This document shows positions 44,403-53,568 of a stretch of DNA of 64,000 bases, piece after piece. The stretch is from Paraburkholderia haematera (lineage in GTDB: Bacteria; Pseudomonadota; Gammaproteobacteria; Burkholderiales; Burkholderiaceae). Under the pieces are notes generated by a model. It worked only from the letters and a program-made list of their open reading frames with translations, did no database searches and had not been told where the DNA came from. Position 1 is the stretch's first letter. Every line of letters begins with the position of its first letter. The stretch spans positions 1 through 64,000 of the forward strand of contig NZ_CAJNBK010000018.1 in assembly GCF_905220975.1 (NCBI RefSeq). The letters run 5' to 3'. The position numbers and the translations under genes are program-made.

Positions 44403-45134
44403 ATGAATGTTGCCGATACCCCTTCCATACTGGGATGTCTGGCCCTGGTGACCCTGGTGGCGGGCATGGCAAAAGGTCTGACCGGATTCGGCGGCGCGCT
44501 CGTCATGGCGCCGTTGTTCGGGCTCCTGATTCCCGCGCCGGAAGCCGGCGTGCTGATCGTCCTCATCCATTTTGCGACCTCGCTGCAAGGCGTGCGTAGC
44601 TGGGCGAGCGCAGTGCGCTGGCGCACGGTGATTCCACTCGCGCTGGTCGCGATGGCTTGCACCGCAGTCACGACCTTGTGGATGGCGAGCGAGAACGCGG
44701 TGGCGCTTCGCCGGCTCGTCGCGCTCGCCGTCCTTGCCTCCACGGCGATGCACATGCGGGGCTGGCGCTGGCTTCACGATAGCGGCTGGCGGCCGACCTT
44801 CACGGCAGGCGCCATGAGCGGCGCGCTGACCGCGCTGGGCGGTATCGGCGGTCCGCCGGCCGTCTACTACCTCAACGGCGTCGGCCAGGGTGCGGCGTTG
44901 CGCGCCAATCTCCTCGCGTATTTTGCGGTGCTCTACGTGGGGGTGGTGGCCCTTCTCGTGGCCGAGCATCAGGTTCACACGCCCGAGCTCGGTTCCCTGG
45001 TACTGCTCGTGCCGGTGTTCGTGCTCGGCGTCGCCGTGGGGGAACGCCTCGGCCGGCGCGTGCCCGTGCGCCGGGTCGAACATGTCGTGAGCGCTTTGCT
45101 GCTGTGTTCCGGGCTGGTTGCCCTGGTCGCGTAA
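44403..45134 (+). CDS. TSUP-family (TauE/SafE) anion exporter
   Basis: A 243-residue membrane protein of the TauE/SafE sulfite-exporter family, about eight helices, with the repeated Gly-rich helix-loop MAKGLTGFGGALVMAPLFGLLIP and GALTALGGIGGPPAVYYLNG. TSUP proteins beside taurine or sulfoacetate genes are assigned to export of sulfite or related sulfur anions. That suits a locus where Xsc releases sulfite. No clear ribosome site precedes the ATG. It is the first gene of the plus-strand sulfonate run, 268 bp ahead of the DUF3311 gene. Confidence 0.82.
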   Translation: MNVADTPSILGCLALVTLVAGMAKGLTGFGGALVMAPLFGLLIPAPEAGVLIVLIHFATSLQGVRSWASAVRWRTVIPLALVAMACTAVTTLWMASENAVALRRLVALAVLASTAMHMRGWRWLHDSGWRPTFTAGAMSGALTALGGIGGPPAVYYLNGVGQGAALRANLLAYFAVLYVGVVALLVAEHQVHTPELGSLVLLVPVFVLGVAVGERLGRRVPVRRVEHVVSALLLCSGLVALVA

Positions 45135-45402
45135 AAGCGGGTAAAAATAACCTGCGAACAGCCGGTGCGACGTTCGCGCGAGCGGGTGCAATGTCCGCTC
45201 AGGGTCCCGCATGTGGACCAGGCGATTTGTTATCGCTGGTACTAGTCAGGTGCATTTTCGGCCACCGATACTCAATTCATCTGCTATGGCCTTCGTGCCA
45301 CATCCGCTCGCCGCGGACCCCCGCCACCCGGGTTGGTCCCTCAATGGCGGGCGGATTCAGCAGAGACGATTTCATCGGTCACGAAAAGCAGACGGAGACT
45401 TC

Positions 45403-45612
45403 ATGCTCAAGTTCTTGATTGGGATCGGCATCCCCTATATCGGCGTGATCGGCCTGCTGCCCTGGGTCGCTTCTGTCGATCGATTCGTGCTGGGCGTGCC
45501 CTTCATCTATGCGTGGATTTTCGCGTGGTTTATCCTGACGTCGCTCTGCCTGCAGGTGTGCTGGCGTCTGTTCGATCGCCGCGCGGACGATGCAAATCCG
45601 CAAACCCACTGA
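45403..45612 (+). CDS. naaO: DUF3311-family small membrane protein (NaaO-like)
   Basis: A 69-residue protein with two hydrophobic helices (LIGIGIPYIGVIGLLPWVASV and the Trp-rich YAWIFAWFILTSLCLQVCW) and a basic tail, matching DUF3311 proteins usually encoded before an SSS-family symporter. It starts at 45403 after GGAGA; the same frame is open further upstream without similarity. Only 18 bp separate it from the symporter, so it is probably an accessory subunit. The naaO symbol rests on gene order as I recall it from the N-acetyltaurine cluster. Confidence 0.72.
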   Translation: MLKFLIGIGIPYIGVIGLLPWVASVDRFVLGVPFIYAWIFAWFILTSLCLQVCWRLFDRRADDANPQTH

Positions 45613-45630
45613 CGCTGAAGGAGAGTCCGG

Positions 45631-47016
45631 ATGTCCACCGTTGTCTTTCTGGGTTTGATTCTCTTCTCGCTGTATCTGGCGATACGGTCCAAAAAAGGGC
45701 GCGGCGCGCAAAGCGTTCATGACTTCTTTGTCGCGTCCCGTCAGTTCGGCGCGTATCTGGTCTTTTTCCTCGCCGCGGGCGAAATCTACAGTATTGGCAC
45801 GATGGTCGGCTTTCCGGGCGGCATCTATGCCAAGGGGCCCACTTATGGAGTCTGGTTCCTGGGATACATCCTGCTGGCGTATCCCGTCGGCTATTTCATC
45901 GGACCAAAAATCTGGGAGGCCGGCAAGCGCTATAACGCCATTACGCTGCCCGATCTGTTCAAAGGCCACTACGGCAGCCGCGCGCTGGAACTGATTGTCG
46001 CCGGATCGGCAATCCTGTTCCTGCTGCCGTGGGGCGAGTTGCAATTCACGGGGCTCGTGGCCGCGTTCAAGGGCCTCGGCTGGAATTTCCACCCGCTCTA
46101 TCTGATTCTGATCTCCGCGGCGCTGGCGTTCACCTATATCGCCATTTCGGGCGTGCGGGCGTCGGCGTACATTGCGATCCTGAAAGACGTGCTGATGGTC
46201 GTGGCGATTGTGATCACCGGGCTCGCGGTCGCGTGGGAGTCGGGTGTCACGGAAGTTTTTCACGCCGCGAGCCTGCACGTCAGCAACAGCATGAACACCA
46301 GTCAACTGACGTTTTCGATGAGCACCATGCTGTTCCAGTCGTTAGGGTTCTACGTGATGCCGTTCGCGGTGCAGGTTTTCTTCACGGCCACCAGTCCGAA
46401 CACGATCCGGCGCACCCAGGTGGCCATGCCGCTGTACATGTTGATGTATCCGTTCCTGGTGATTGCTTCGTACTATGCGATCAGTCAGAACCTGCACCTC
46501 GCGTCGCCGAATGAAGCGTTCTTTGCAGCGGCGATCCGGCTGCTGCCGGGCTGGCTGCTGGGCCTGGTCGCGGCCGGCGCCTCGCTATCCGGTCTGTTGG
46601 TGCTGACGGGAATCTGTCTCGCCATTGGCCCGATCGTGACGCGCAATCTGTTGCCGAAGATGCCCGAGAGCAAGCAGAAAGCCACCGCTAAAACGGTGAT
46701 CGTTATCTACCTGGTGGTCTCGATCGTGATGACCCTGCTGACGCCGAACCTGATGCTCACGTTGATCAATACCGCGTACTACGGCGTGACCCAGTTTTTC
46801 CCGGGCGTGATGGTCATTCTGTTTTCGCTTCGCGTCAAACCGGCCGCCGTCGCAACAGGTATTCTGACCGGCCAGATACTCGCGATCATCCTCTACATGC
46901 TGCATGCCGATCTCGGGGGATTCAACCTGGGCTTGCTGTGTCTCGTGATCAATATCGCGGTGACCGCCGTGTTGAATCACGGTTGGAAGCGCAAACCGGT
47001 TCATGCGCTGTCCTGA
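45631..47016 (+). CDS. naaP: Sodium:solute symporter, probable N-acetyltaurine importer (NaaP-like)
   Basis: A 461-residue SSS-family transporter with about 12-13 membrane helices. Family marks: VHDFFVASRQFGAYLVFFLAAGEIYSIGTMVGFPGGIYAKG at the first helices, YPVGYFIGPKIWEAGKRYNAITLPDLFKGHYGSRALEL, and GASLSGLLVLTGICLAIGPIVTRN. A strong AAGGAGAG site precedes the ATG. It sits between the DUF3311 and amidohydrolase genes. The transporter class is sure; the substrate is inferred from order only. Confidence 0.8.
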   Translation: MSTVVFLGLILFSLYLAIRSKKGRGAQSVHDFFVASRQFGAYLVFFLAAGEIYSIGTMVGFPGGIYAKGPTYGVWFLGYILLAYPVGYFIGPKIWEAGKRYNAITLPDLFKGHYGSRALELIVAGSAILFLLPWGELQFTGLVAAFKGLGWNFHPLYLILISAALAFTYIAISGVRASAYIAILKDVLMVVAIVITGLAVAWESGVTEVFHAASLHVSNSMNTSQLTFSMSTMLFQSLGFYVMPFAVQVFFTATSPNTIRRTQVAMPLYMLMYPFLVIASYYAISQNLHLASPNEAFFAAAIRLLPGWLLGLVAAGASLSGLLVLTGICLAIGPIVTRNLLPKMPESKQKATAKTVIVIYLVVSIVMTLLTPNLMLTLINTAYYGVTQFFPGVMVILFSLRVKPAAVATGILTGQILAIILYMLHADLGGFNLGLLCLVINIAVTAVLNHGWKRKPVHALS

Positions 47017-47054
47017 GCGTTCGGCCCGCCTCCTGAATCAGAGAACACATACCT

Positions 47055-48713
47055 ATGAATTCGCCTGAACGAGGTCCCATCACCGTCTTCGCCGCCAGAA
47101 AGATTCTGACGATGAATCCGTCTCAACCGCACGCCACGCATGTGGCCGTGCGAGACGGCAAGATTCTCTCAGTCGGCAATCTGGAGGACGTCAGCCGGTG
47201 GGGCGAGGTTGAGATCGACGACACGTTCCAGGACAAGGTGTTGATGCCGGGTCTCGTGGAAGGGCATTGCCATCTGATGGAAGGCGCCATGTGGGACGCC
47301 GTGTATCTCGGCTACTACGACCGGCGCGGTCCCGACGGCACGTTGTGGCGAGGCCTGAAAACGCTGGACGAGGTGATCGGGCGGCTCACCGAAGCGCAAC
47401 GTGCCATGACGGACGCGGCGGCGCCGCTGCTTGCGTGGGGCTTCGATCCGATTTTCTTCGGCACGAGCCGCCTGTCGGTCAAGGAACTCGATACGGTGTC
47501 GACTCGCCGGCCCATTGTCGTGCTGCACGCGAGCGTGCACCTGATGAACGTCAACTCCGCCATGCTGGCGCTCGCCGGAATCGACGAGAACACCGACATT
47601 GACGGGATCGACAAAGACGATGATGGCCAGCCGACCGGCGAGCTGCAGGAATTCGCCGCCATGTTCCCGGTGTACGAGGTGATCGGCAGCCAGCTTTCCA
47701 TTGCGGCGAGCGAAAAGAAAGCGGCCATCTGGAATTTCGGCAAGGTCGCGCAGCTCGCCGGCGTGACCACCGCGACGGATCTGGTCAACGATCTGTCGGC
47801 GCTCGGTAATCGCAACCTGCGCGAAGTCACGGCCGACCCGCAGTATCCGGTCAGGATCGTGCCAGCCTTTGCGCCGCAGCGAAGCCCCGAGGGCGGCGTG
47901 GAAAAAGTCCTGTCGGCGATCCGTGACGGCACGGAAAAATTGACGTTCGGTCCGGTCAAATTCATCGTCGACGGATCGATTCAAGGCTTCACGGCGCGGC
48001 TGAAGTGGCCGGGTTATGTCGGCGGCCAGCCGAACGGCTTGTGGCTGATTCCGCCCAGCCAGTTGGAGGAGGTGTTCACGCCGTTTCACCGCGCCGGCCT
48101 GCAACTCCATATCCATACCAATGGCGACGAAGCCACCGAAGTCGTATTGAACACCCTCGAAAAAATGCTCGACGCCTGTCCGCGCAGCGATCACCGTCAC
48201 ACGCTGCAGCACTGTCAGATGGCGGACGCGAGCCAGTTGGCGCGTGCCGCGAAACTCGGCATGTGCATCAACTTTTTCTCCAACCATATCTACTACTGGG
48301 GCGACGCGCATTACGCGCAGACCATGGGCCCCGACCGCGCGAACCGGATGAACGCGGCGGGAACGGCGCGGCGTCTCGGGATTCCCTTTGCCTTTCATTC
48401 GGATGCGCCGATCACGCAGTTGAGCCCGCTTTTCACGGCCTGGTGCGCCGTGCAACGCAAGACCGCCAGCGGTCGTGTGCTGGGCGCGAGCGAGTGCATC
48501 CCCGTGGCGGACGCATTGCGCGCGATCACGCTGGGCGCGGCCTACACGCTCAAGATGGACCATCTGATCGGCAGTATCGAGGTGGGCAAATTCGCGGACT
48601 TCGCCGTGCTGGCGGACGATCCAACCGAGGTCGCGCCCGAGCGGTTGAAAGACGTCGAAGTGTGGGGCACGGTGCTGGGCGGGCGTGTGTTTCAGTCGCC
48701 GGCAAAAAAATGA
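47055..48713 (+). CDS. naaS: Amidohydrolase (YtcJ-like), probable N-acetyltaurine hydrolase (NaaS-like)
   Basis: A 552-residue metal-dependent amidohydrolase of the Amidohydro_3/YtcJ group. Metal-site motifs in order: MPGLVEGHCHL (HxH), FIVDGSIQG, LHIHTNGDEA, TLQHCQM and the final metal Asp in FAFHSDAP. It would hydrolyse an amide of a small metabolite; from the flanking symporter, GTPase and tauXY genes the substrate is most likely N-acetyltaurine, giving acetate and taurine. Its stop overlaps the next start (ATGA). Another N-acyl substrate cannot be excluded. Confidence 0.78.
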   Translation: MNSPERGPITVFAARKILTMNPSQPHATHVAVRDGKILSVGNLEDVSRWGEVEIDDTFQDKVLMPGLVEGHCHLMEGAMWDAVYLGYYDRRGPDGTLWRGLKTLDEVIGRLTEAQRAMTDAAAPLLAWGFDPIFFGTSRLSVKELDTVSTRRPIVVLHASVHLMNVNSAMLALAGIDENTDIDGIDKDDDGQPTGELQEFAAMFPVYEVIGSQLSIAASEKKAAIWNFGKVAQLAGVTTATDLVNDLSALGNRNLREVTADPQYPVRIVPAFAPQRSPEGGVEKVLSAIRDGTEKLTFGPVKFIVDGSIQGFTARLKWPGYVGGQPNGLWLIPPSQLEEVFTPFHRAGLQLHIHTNGDEATEVVLNTLEKMLDACPRSDHRHTLQHCQMADASQLARAAKLGMCINFFSNHIYYWGDAHYAQTMGPDRANRMNAAGTARRLGIPFAFHSDAPITQLSPLFTAWCAVQRKTASGRVLGASECIPVADALRAITLGAAYTLKMDHLIGSIEVGKFADFAVLADDPTEVAPERLKDVEVWGTVLGGRVFQSPAKK

Positions 48714-49684
48714 ACGGCGAGAGCGCACCGTCGCAGCCGACCGTGCGGCCACCCATTGCGCTGGTGGTGCTCGGCGGTTATCTGGGTGCGGGGAAGACGA
48801 CCTTGCTCAACCACGTGCTGTCGATGGCGGGGCAGCGCCGGATTGCGGTACTGGTCAACGATTTCGGCGATATCAATATCGACGCGGCGCTGATTCGCGA
48901 ACGCACGGACGATGTCATCAATCTGGAGAACGGCTGCATCTGCTGCTCGATCGGCGGCCGTCTCGTCGACGCGCTCGTGAAAATCAGCGCGCGTCCTGAG
49001 CGTCCCGAGTTGTTGATCATCGAAGCCAGCGGCGTTTCCGATCCCGTGAAGATCGCGCAGATCGGCCTGCTCGACCGGGCCTTCAGGCTGATCGGGATCA
49101 TCGTCGCGGTGGACGCCGAGCGCATCGGCGCAACCTTGCTCGACCCGTACGTCGGCGATATTGTGCGCCGGCAGATCGCGGGCGCAACCGCGCTCGTGCT
49201 CACCAAAACCGACCTCGTGACCGAGCAGGAAAAGAGTACGGCAACGGCAGCGGTGTTGGCGCTCGCGACCACGTCCATCCTGTTCGAGTCGACCAATGGG
49301 CAGATACCGTCGGCGTTGATCTTCGACGCGAGTGTGGTGCCTCGCCGCCGTGCGGGTGGGTTCGGGGTCACGACGGAGGGCGCTTCGAACCGGCATCCGG
49401 ATATCTGCAGTTTCTCCTTCCGCTCGGATTTCCCGCTGGACAGGAAGAAACTCAGGGCAGCGCTTCGCAGCCTGTCTTCCACGCTGTTGAGAGCGAAGGG
49501 CATCGTCTGGCTGGATCAGGACACCTCACCGCAAGAACTCCACGTGGTTGGTGGCCGCATTCTCATCACGCCGTTCGCGGGTCACGCAGCGGCCGAATCG
49601 ACGATTGTCCTGATCGGCCGGTTCAGCGACGAGGACGAGCGCGCGATCAGGCGTTGCCTCGAAAGCACGCAAGCGCTGAACTGA
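48710..49684 (+). CDS. naaT: COG0523 (CobW-like) GTPase metallochaperone (NaaT-like)
   Basis: A 324-residue G3E GTPase. Walker A GGYLGAGKTT is at 22-31, the metal-binding CxCC motif (GCICCS) at 76-79, and the guanine-specifying LTKTD later; a small CobW C-terminal domain closes it. COG0523 proteins deliver zinc or another metal to a client enzyme. Its start overlaps the amidohydrolase stop by 4 bp, which makes that metal enzyme the obvious client. There are no cobalamin genes beside it, so 'cobalamin biosynthesis' would be a misleading name. Confidence 0.85.
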   Translation: MNGESAPSQPTVRPPIALVVLGGYLGAGKTTLLNHVLSMAGQRRIAVLVNDFGDINIDAALIRERTDDVINLENGCICCSIGGRLVDALVKISARPERPELLIIEASGVSDPVKIAQIGLLDRAFRLIGIIVAVDAERIGATLLDPYVGDIVRRQIAGATALVLTKTDLVTEQEKSTATAAVLALATTSILFESTNGQIPSALIFDASVVPRRRAGGFGVTTEGASNRHPDICSFSFRSDFPLDRKKLRAALRSLSSTLLRAKGIVWLDQDTSPQELHVVGGRILITPFAGHAAAESTIVLIGRFSDEDERAIRRCLESTQALN

Positions 49685-49959
49685 CACCTACTCGCGCAAG
49701 TGCCGCGCTCGTCGTGTCAATGGCACTGAGTGTACCGATCACACCACGCGCACCACGTGCACCACGCACACCAACGGCCTGAATCCGAAAACCCGGTTCG
49801 AGGCCAGTCAACCCACGTGTTCCCGACACCCACTGCACCAGGCGAAACCGGCGCACTGGCCCTACCGCCGAGTGAACACCAAACTTACACTTTTCCCTAA
49901 GAGATCGCCGCTTAGGCAAGCTCACGAGTCTCATCCAATTCAACAAGCAGGAGACATGC

Positions 49960-50364
49960 ATGGCCACAATGGAAACGTCCGCATCGAAGGTCACCGCGGA
50001 GACACTCGCCGCATTTTCCGATGCGTTCAACCGTCACGACGCAACCGCGCTGATGGGCTTCATGACCGAAGACTGTGTGTTCGACGCAGCCGGCGGAAGC
50101 GAAGTATATGGTGCGCGTTTCGTCGGCCGCGACGCGGTGCGCGCAGCATTCGAAGCGGTCTTCAGAACCTTCCCGGACGCGCATTGGGGCGACGGCCGTC
50201 ATTACGTCATCGGAGAGCGTGGCGTGTCCGAGTGGGTGTTCACGGGGACGCATGCGGAAGGCTGGCGCATCGAAGCGGAAGGGTGCGATCTGTTCGAGTT
50301 CCGCGATGGTCTGATCGCAGTCAAGCGCGCGTTCCGCAAGGAACGCCCGAAGCAGAACGTTTGA
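49960..50364 (+). CDS. tauX: Taurine dehydrogenase small subunit TauX (SnoaL/NTF2-like)
   Basis: A 134-residue SnoaL/NTF2-like cone-fold protein (TLAAFSDAFNRHDATALMGFMTEDCVFDAAGG at the start, RHYVIGERGVSEWVFTGTHAEGW later). It would pass as a generic SnoaL protein but for its place 19 bp before an FAD oxidoreductase; that pair matches TauX-TauY. TauX is the small subunit of the cytochrome c-linked taurine dehydrogenase. AGGAGA precedes the ATG. The 275-bp gap before it holds short CACCACG-type repeats (about 49742-49773) and presumably a promoter. Confidence 0.78.
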   Translation: MATMETSASKVTAETLAAFSDAFNRHDATALMGFMTEDCVFDAAGGSEVYGARFVGRDAVRAAFEAVFRTFPDAHWGDGRHYVIGERGVSEWVFTGTHAEGWRIEAEGCDLFEFRDGLIAVKRAFRKERPKQNV

Positions 50365-50383
50365 CGCCGACGAGGAGCTTCAC

Positions 50384-51799
50384 ATGGCGCAAAGTGTCAT
50401 CACACGGGTCGGCGAAGGTCTGTCCGCAGGGCGGGACAGCGCAACGCAGTATGACCCGAGATACGACCCGCTGGTTTCGCCGGGACCGGGTCACGGCAAG
50501 CAATACGCCCCTACCTACTGGGCCGCGACCGCTGGCACGCCGCCGCCCGACGATGGTCCGATCACGAAAGATATCGATGTGGACGTGGCGATCATCGGCG
50601 CGGGGTATACGGGGCTCGCAACGGCCTTGTGTCTCGCGCGCGATCACGGTATCAAGGCTGTGGTGCTCGAGGCCAACAAAACCAGTTGGGGTTGCAGCAG
50701 CCGCAATGGCGGGCAAGGGCAGAATGCGTCGGGACGTCTGTCGCGTTCGCAATGGATCGAGCGCTGGGGCAAAGATGTCGCGCTGAAAATGCACGACGAG
50801 ATCCAGGAAGGCTTCGACAACTTCAAAGCGCTCGTGGCCGAAATCGATTGCGATCCGCAACCCGGCGGCCACTTTCTGATCGCGCACCGGCCGCGCATGA
50901 TGGCCAAACTCGCCGCCGAGGCCAAAGTCTGGAAAGACGTTTTCGGTTACCCGTCCGAGCTTATCGACCAGGCCACGTTTCGCCGCGAGTACGTCAACGA
51001 TTGCGAGGCGGCCGGCGCCCTCCACGAGCCCGAAGGCATTGGCATTCATGCGTTGAAACTCGCCTACGGGTATCTGCGGTTGGCGCGCGAAGCGGGTGCG
51101 CGCGTTCATCCGGCGAGCCCGGTGATCGGCTGGGAAACCATTAACGGCATTCATCATCTGCGCACCCCGGGCGGCACGGTGCGGGCCCGGTCCGTGGGTA
51201 TCGCGACCGGTGCGTATACGGCGCCGGACCTGCATCCTTCGCTGACGAGCCGTGTGATGCCGATCCTGTCGAATTCGATGGTGACGCGTCCGCTCACGCA
51301 GCAGGAAATCGCTGCCTGCAATTTTCGAACGACGCAGGTGCTCACCGATACACGTACCTTGCGTTTCTACTATCGCTTCCTGCCGGACAATCGGCTGCAG
51401 ATCGGCAGCCGTAGCGCGATCACCGGTGCGGATGCGCCGAATCCGCGCCATTACGAGTTGCTCATCGAAGGAATGGGGCGCAAATTCCCGGCCTTGCGCG
51501 GGGTCCAGATCGACTATTCATGGTGGGGCTGGGTGGACGTGAGCCACGACATGATGCCGCGCGTGTGCCAGCCGGATCCGAAGCAGTCGGTGTTTTACGC
51601 ACTGGGCTACGGCGGCAACGGCGTGTCATATTCCCAGCAGGCGGGTCGTCGCCTCGCTGAACGGATCGCGGGCAAAGGGTCGAAGCAGACGCTGCCGATC
51701 TTCACGTCGCCGTTGCCAGGCCATCCGTTCGCACCGTTCCGCCGCATCGGGCAACGGATGCTCTACCAGTTGTATTTCCGGCGCGACGAAAAACCTTGA
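50384..51799 (+). CDS. tauY: Taurine dehydrogenase large (FAD) subunit TauY
   Basis: A 471-residue DAO-family flavoprotein. The dinucleotide motif is VAIIGAGYTGLATA (about 69-80), preceded by a 60-residue N-terminal extension. SWGCSSRNGGQGQNASGR is the FAD-contact segment shared with PuuB-type amine oxidases, and the C-terminal GYGGNGVSYSQQAGRRLAERI closes the fold. Alone it would be called gamma-glutamylputrescine oxidase-like; with TauX and the sulfonate genes it is best read as TauY, oxidatively deaminating taurine to sulfoacetaldehyde and ammonium. GAGGAG ribosome site. Confidence 0.8.
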   Translation: MAQSVITRVGEGLSAGRDSATQYDPRYDPLVSPGPGHGKQYAPTYWAATAGTPPPDDGPITKDIDVDVAIIGAGYTGLATALCLARDHGIKAVVLEANKTSWGCSSRNGGQGQNASGRLSRSQWIERWGKDVALKMHDEIQEGFDNFKALVAEIDCDPQPGGHFLIAHRPRMMAKLAAEAKVWKDVFGYPSELIDQATFRREYVNDCEAAGALHEPEGIGIHALKLAYGYLRLAREAGARVHPASPVIGWETINGIHHLRTPGGTVRARSVGIATGAYTAPDLHPSLTSRVMPILSNSMVTRPLTQQEIAACNFRTTQVLTDTRTLRFYYRFLPDNRLQIGSRSAITGADAPNPRHYELLIEGMGRKFPALRGVQIDYSWWGWVDVSHDMMPRVCQPDPKQSVFYALGYGGNGVSYSQQAGRRLAERIAGKGSKQTLPIFTSPLPGHPFAPFRRIGQRMLYQLYFRRDEKP

Positions 51800-52041
51800 A
51801 CGCGCTCCGCGTGCCGCGCCACCCGCGGCACGACTTGCGCCAGTCCTCGTGCGTCACGCGCGCGGTGCTGCGCAGCGCAGACAGGTCTGCGCGTTAAGTC
51901 CGAAGAAAAGACACGAAGCAGTGAGGCGCGTAAGCGACTTCGCTCGATCCGAATTGACGGCGCTCAGGTTTCGGGAATGCACGCCACCGCGCATGCAGCC
52001 CCGCACGACCGGCGCCGGCATCAACAGGATGTGGAGGTGAC

Positions 52042-53469
52042 ATGGAAGTATCGAACAAGAGTGAACTGAAGACCGGCCTCAAGGAGCGCCACATGACCAT
52101 GATCGCGCTGGGCGGCGTGATCGGCGCGGGCCTGTTTGTCGGCAGCGGCGTCGTGGTCCGGCAGGCCGGCCCGGCGGCAGTTCTGTCGTTTCTGATTACC
52201 GGCGGTCTGATCGTGCTCGTCATGCGCATGCTCGGAGAAATGGCGTGCGCCATGCCGGCGGTGGGCTCGTTTTATGAATACGCGCGTCTCGCCTTTGCCG
52301 GCAAGCGCGGACCGGGCAAACTGGCCGGTTTCCTGACCGGGTGGATGTACTGGTATTTCTGGGTCATCGTGGTGGCCGTCGAGGCGGTGGCCGGCGCGAA
52401 GCTGGTTCAATTCTGGCTGCCGGATACGCCGGCGTGGGCAATCAGTCTTGTGTTGCTGGTCGTGCTGACGGCGACCAACCTGATCTCGGTGGGCAGTTAC
52501 GGGGAGTTCGAGTTCTGGTTCGCGTCCATCAAGGTGGCGGCGATCGTCGTGTTTCTGTTCCTCGGCGGGCTCTATGTATTGGGTCTGTGGCCTGCGTCGA
52601 TGCACACCGCCGCGGTGATGCCGACGCTGTTTTCGCACGGCGGCTTGATGCCGAAGGGGATCGGACCGGTGCTAAGCGGCGCCGTTGCGGCGACGGGTTT
52701 TTACTTCGGCGCCGAGATCGTCACCATTGCCGCCGCCGAAGCGCATGAGCCGGTCAAGGCGGTCGCCAAAGCCACCAATTCGGTGATCACCCGCGTGCTG
52801 ATTTTCTATGTCGGCTCGATCCTGCTCGTGGTGGCGCTGGTGCCTTGGGATTCGCCGCGCATGGCCACGCCGTATGTGAGCGCGCTCGATGCAATGGGTA
52901 TCCCCGCCGCCGCCAATGTCATGAACGCGATCGTGCTGACCGCGGTGCTGTCCGCACTCAATTCCGGCCTTTACGCGGCCTCGCGGATGATGTTTGCGCT
53001 GACCCGCCACGGCGACGCGCCGGCTGCGCTCGCCAAGGTCAATCGCCGCGGCGTGCCGGTTCGCGCGATTCTGGTCGGCACCTTGTTTGGCTATGTATCG
53101 GTCGTCATGTCATACGTATCGCCCGACACAGTGTTCGCATTCCTTGTCAATTCATACGGAACCGTGGCGATTTTTGTCTACGTGCTGATCGCCGTATCGC
53201 AACTGAAGCTGCGCGCCCGGCTAGAGCGCGAGGCACCGGAGATGCTGCGCGTGAGGATGTGGTGCTATCCGTATCTGACCTGTTTCGCGATCGTCGGCAT
53301 GATCGGCATTCTGGTGGCCATGGCCTTCATACCGGACCAGCGCACGCCGCTGTGGCTCGGCGTGGTGAGTCTCGGCGTGCTGCTCGTGGCGTATGCGTGG
53401 CGGGCCCGGAAAAGCGGAGATGTTTCGACTGAAGCGGATTTCGTGGACTATCGGCCTCGTACACATTGA
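52042..53469 (+). CDS. APC-family amino acid permease (GabP-like), candidate taurine importer
   Basis: A 475-residue amino-acid permease with 12 membrane helices. The family start ERHMTMIALGGVIGAGLFVGSG and the EMACAMPAVGSFYEYAR segment are clear. Its ribosome site GGAGGTGAC is the strongest of the region. It follows tauY by about 240 bp on the same strand and ends toward the IclR gene. GabP-like permeases carry small omega-amino acids, so taurine, an omega-aminosulfonate, is a reasonable substrate; the known taurine carriers (TauABC, TauKLM) are of other families and absent here. Confidence 0.85.
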   Translation: MEVSNKSELKTGLKERHMTMIALGGVIGAGLFVGSGVVVRQAGPAAVLSFLITGGLIVLVMRMLGEMACAMPAVGSFYEYARLAFAGKRGPGKLAGFLTGWMYWYFWVIVVAVEAVAGAKLVQFWLPDTPAWAISLVLLVVLTATNLISVGSYGEFEFWFASIKVAAIVVFLFLGGLYVLGLWPASMHTAAVMPTLFSHGGLMPKGIGPVLSGAVAATGFYFGAEIVTIAAAEAHEPVKAVAKATNSVITRVLIFYVGSILLVVALVPWDSPRMATPYVSALDAMGIPAAANVMNAIVLTAVLSALNSGLYAASRMMFALTRHGDAPAALAKVNRRGVPVRAILVGTLFGYVSVVMSYVSPDTVFAFLVNSYGTVAIFVYVLIAVSQLKLRARLEREAPEMLRVRMWCYPYLTCFAIVGMIGILVAMAFIPDQRTPLWLGVVSLGVLLVAYAWRARKSGDVSTEADFVDYRPRTH

Positions 53470-53568
53470 GGCTTGTCTAACGCGTGCTGTTCAGTGTGCA
53501 GCGGTGGGTCGTTCGAGATCGCCGCTGCACCGGGTTAATGTCAGGTTGGCGGCGCGTCCTTGCTATTT

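Noticed and set aside
45205..45219. Short inverted repeat GGTCC/GGACC upstream of the DUF3311 gene
   Set aside because: Only 5-bp arms, expected by chance in high-GC DNA; not listed as an operator.
47169..48752. 527-codon minus-strand open frame
   Set aside because: Complement of the amidohydrolase, whose metal-site motifs are all intact on the plus strand.
50321..51451. 376-codon minus-strand open frame
   Set aside because: Complement of tauY; no domain visible.
50384..51799. Gamma-glutamylputrescine oxidase (PuuB)
   Set aside because: Sequence class fits, but there are no other puu genes and the SnoaL-like partner plus xsc/pta context favours TauY.
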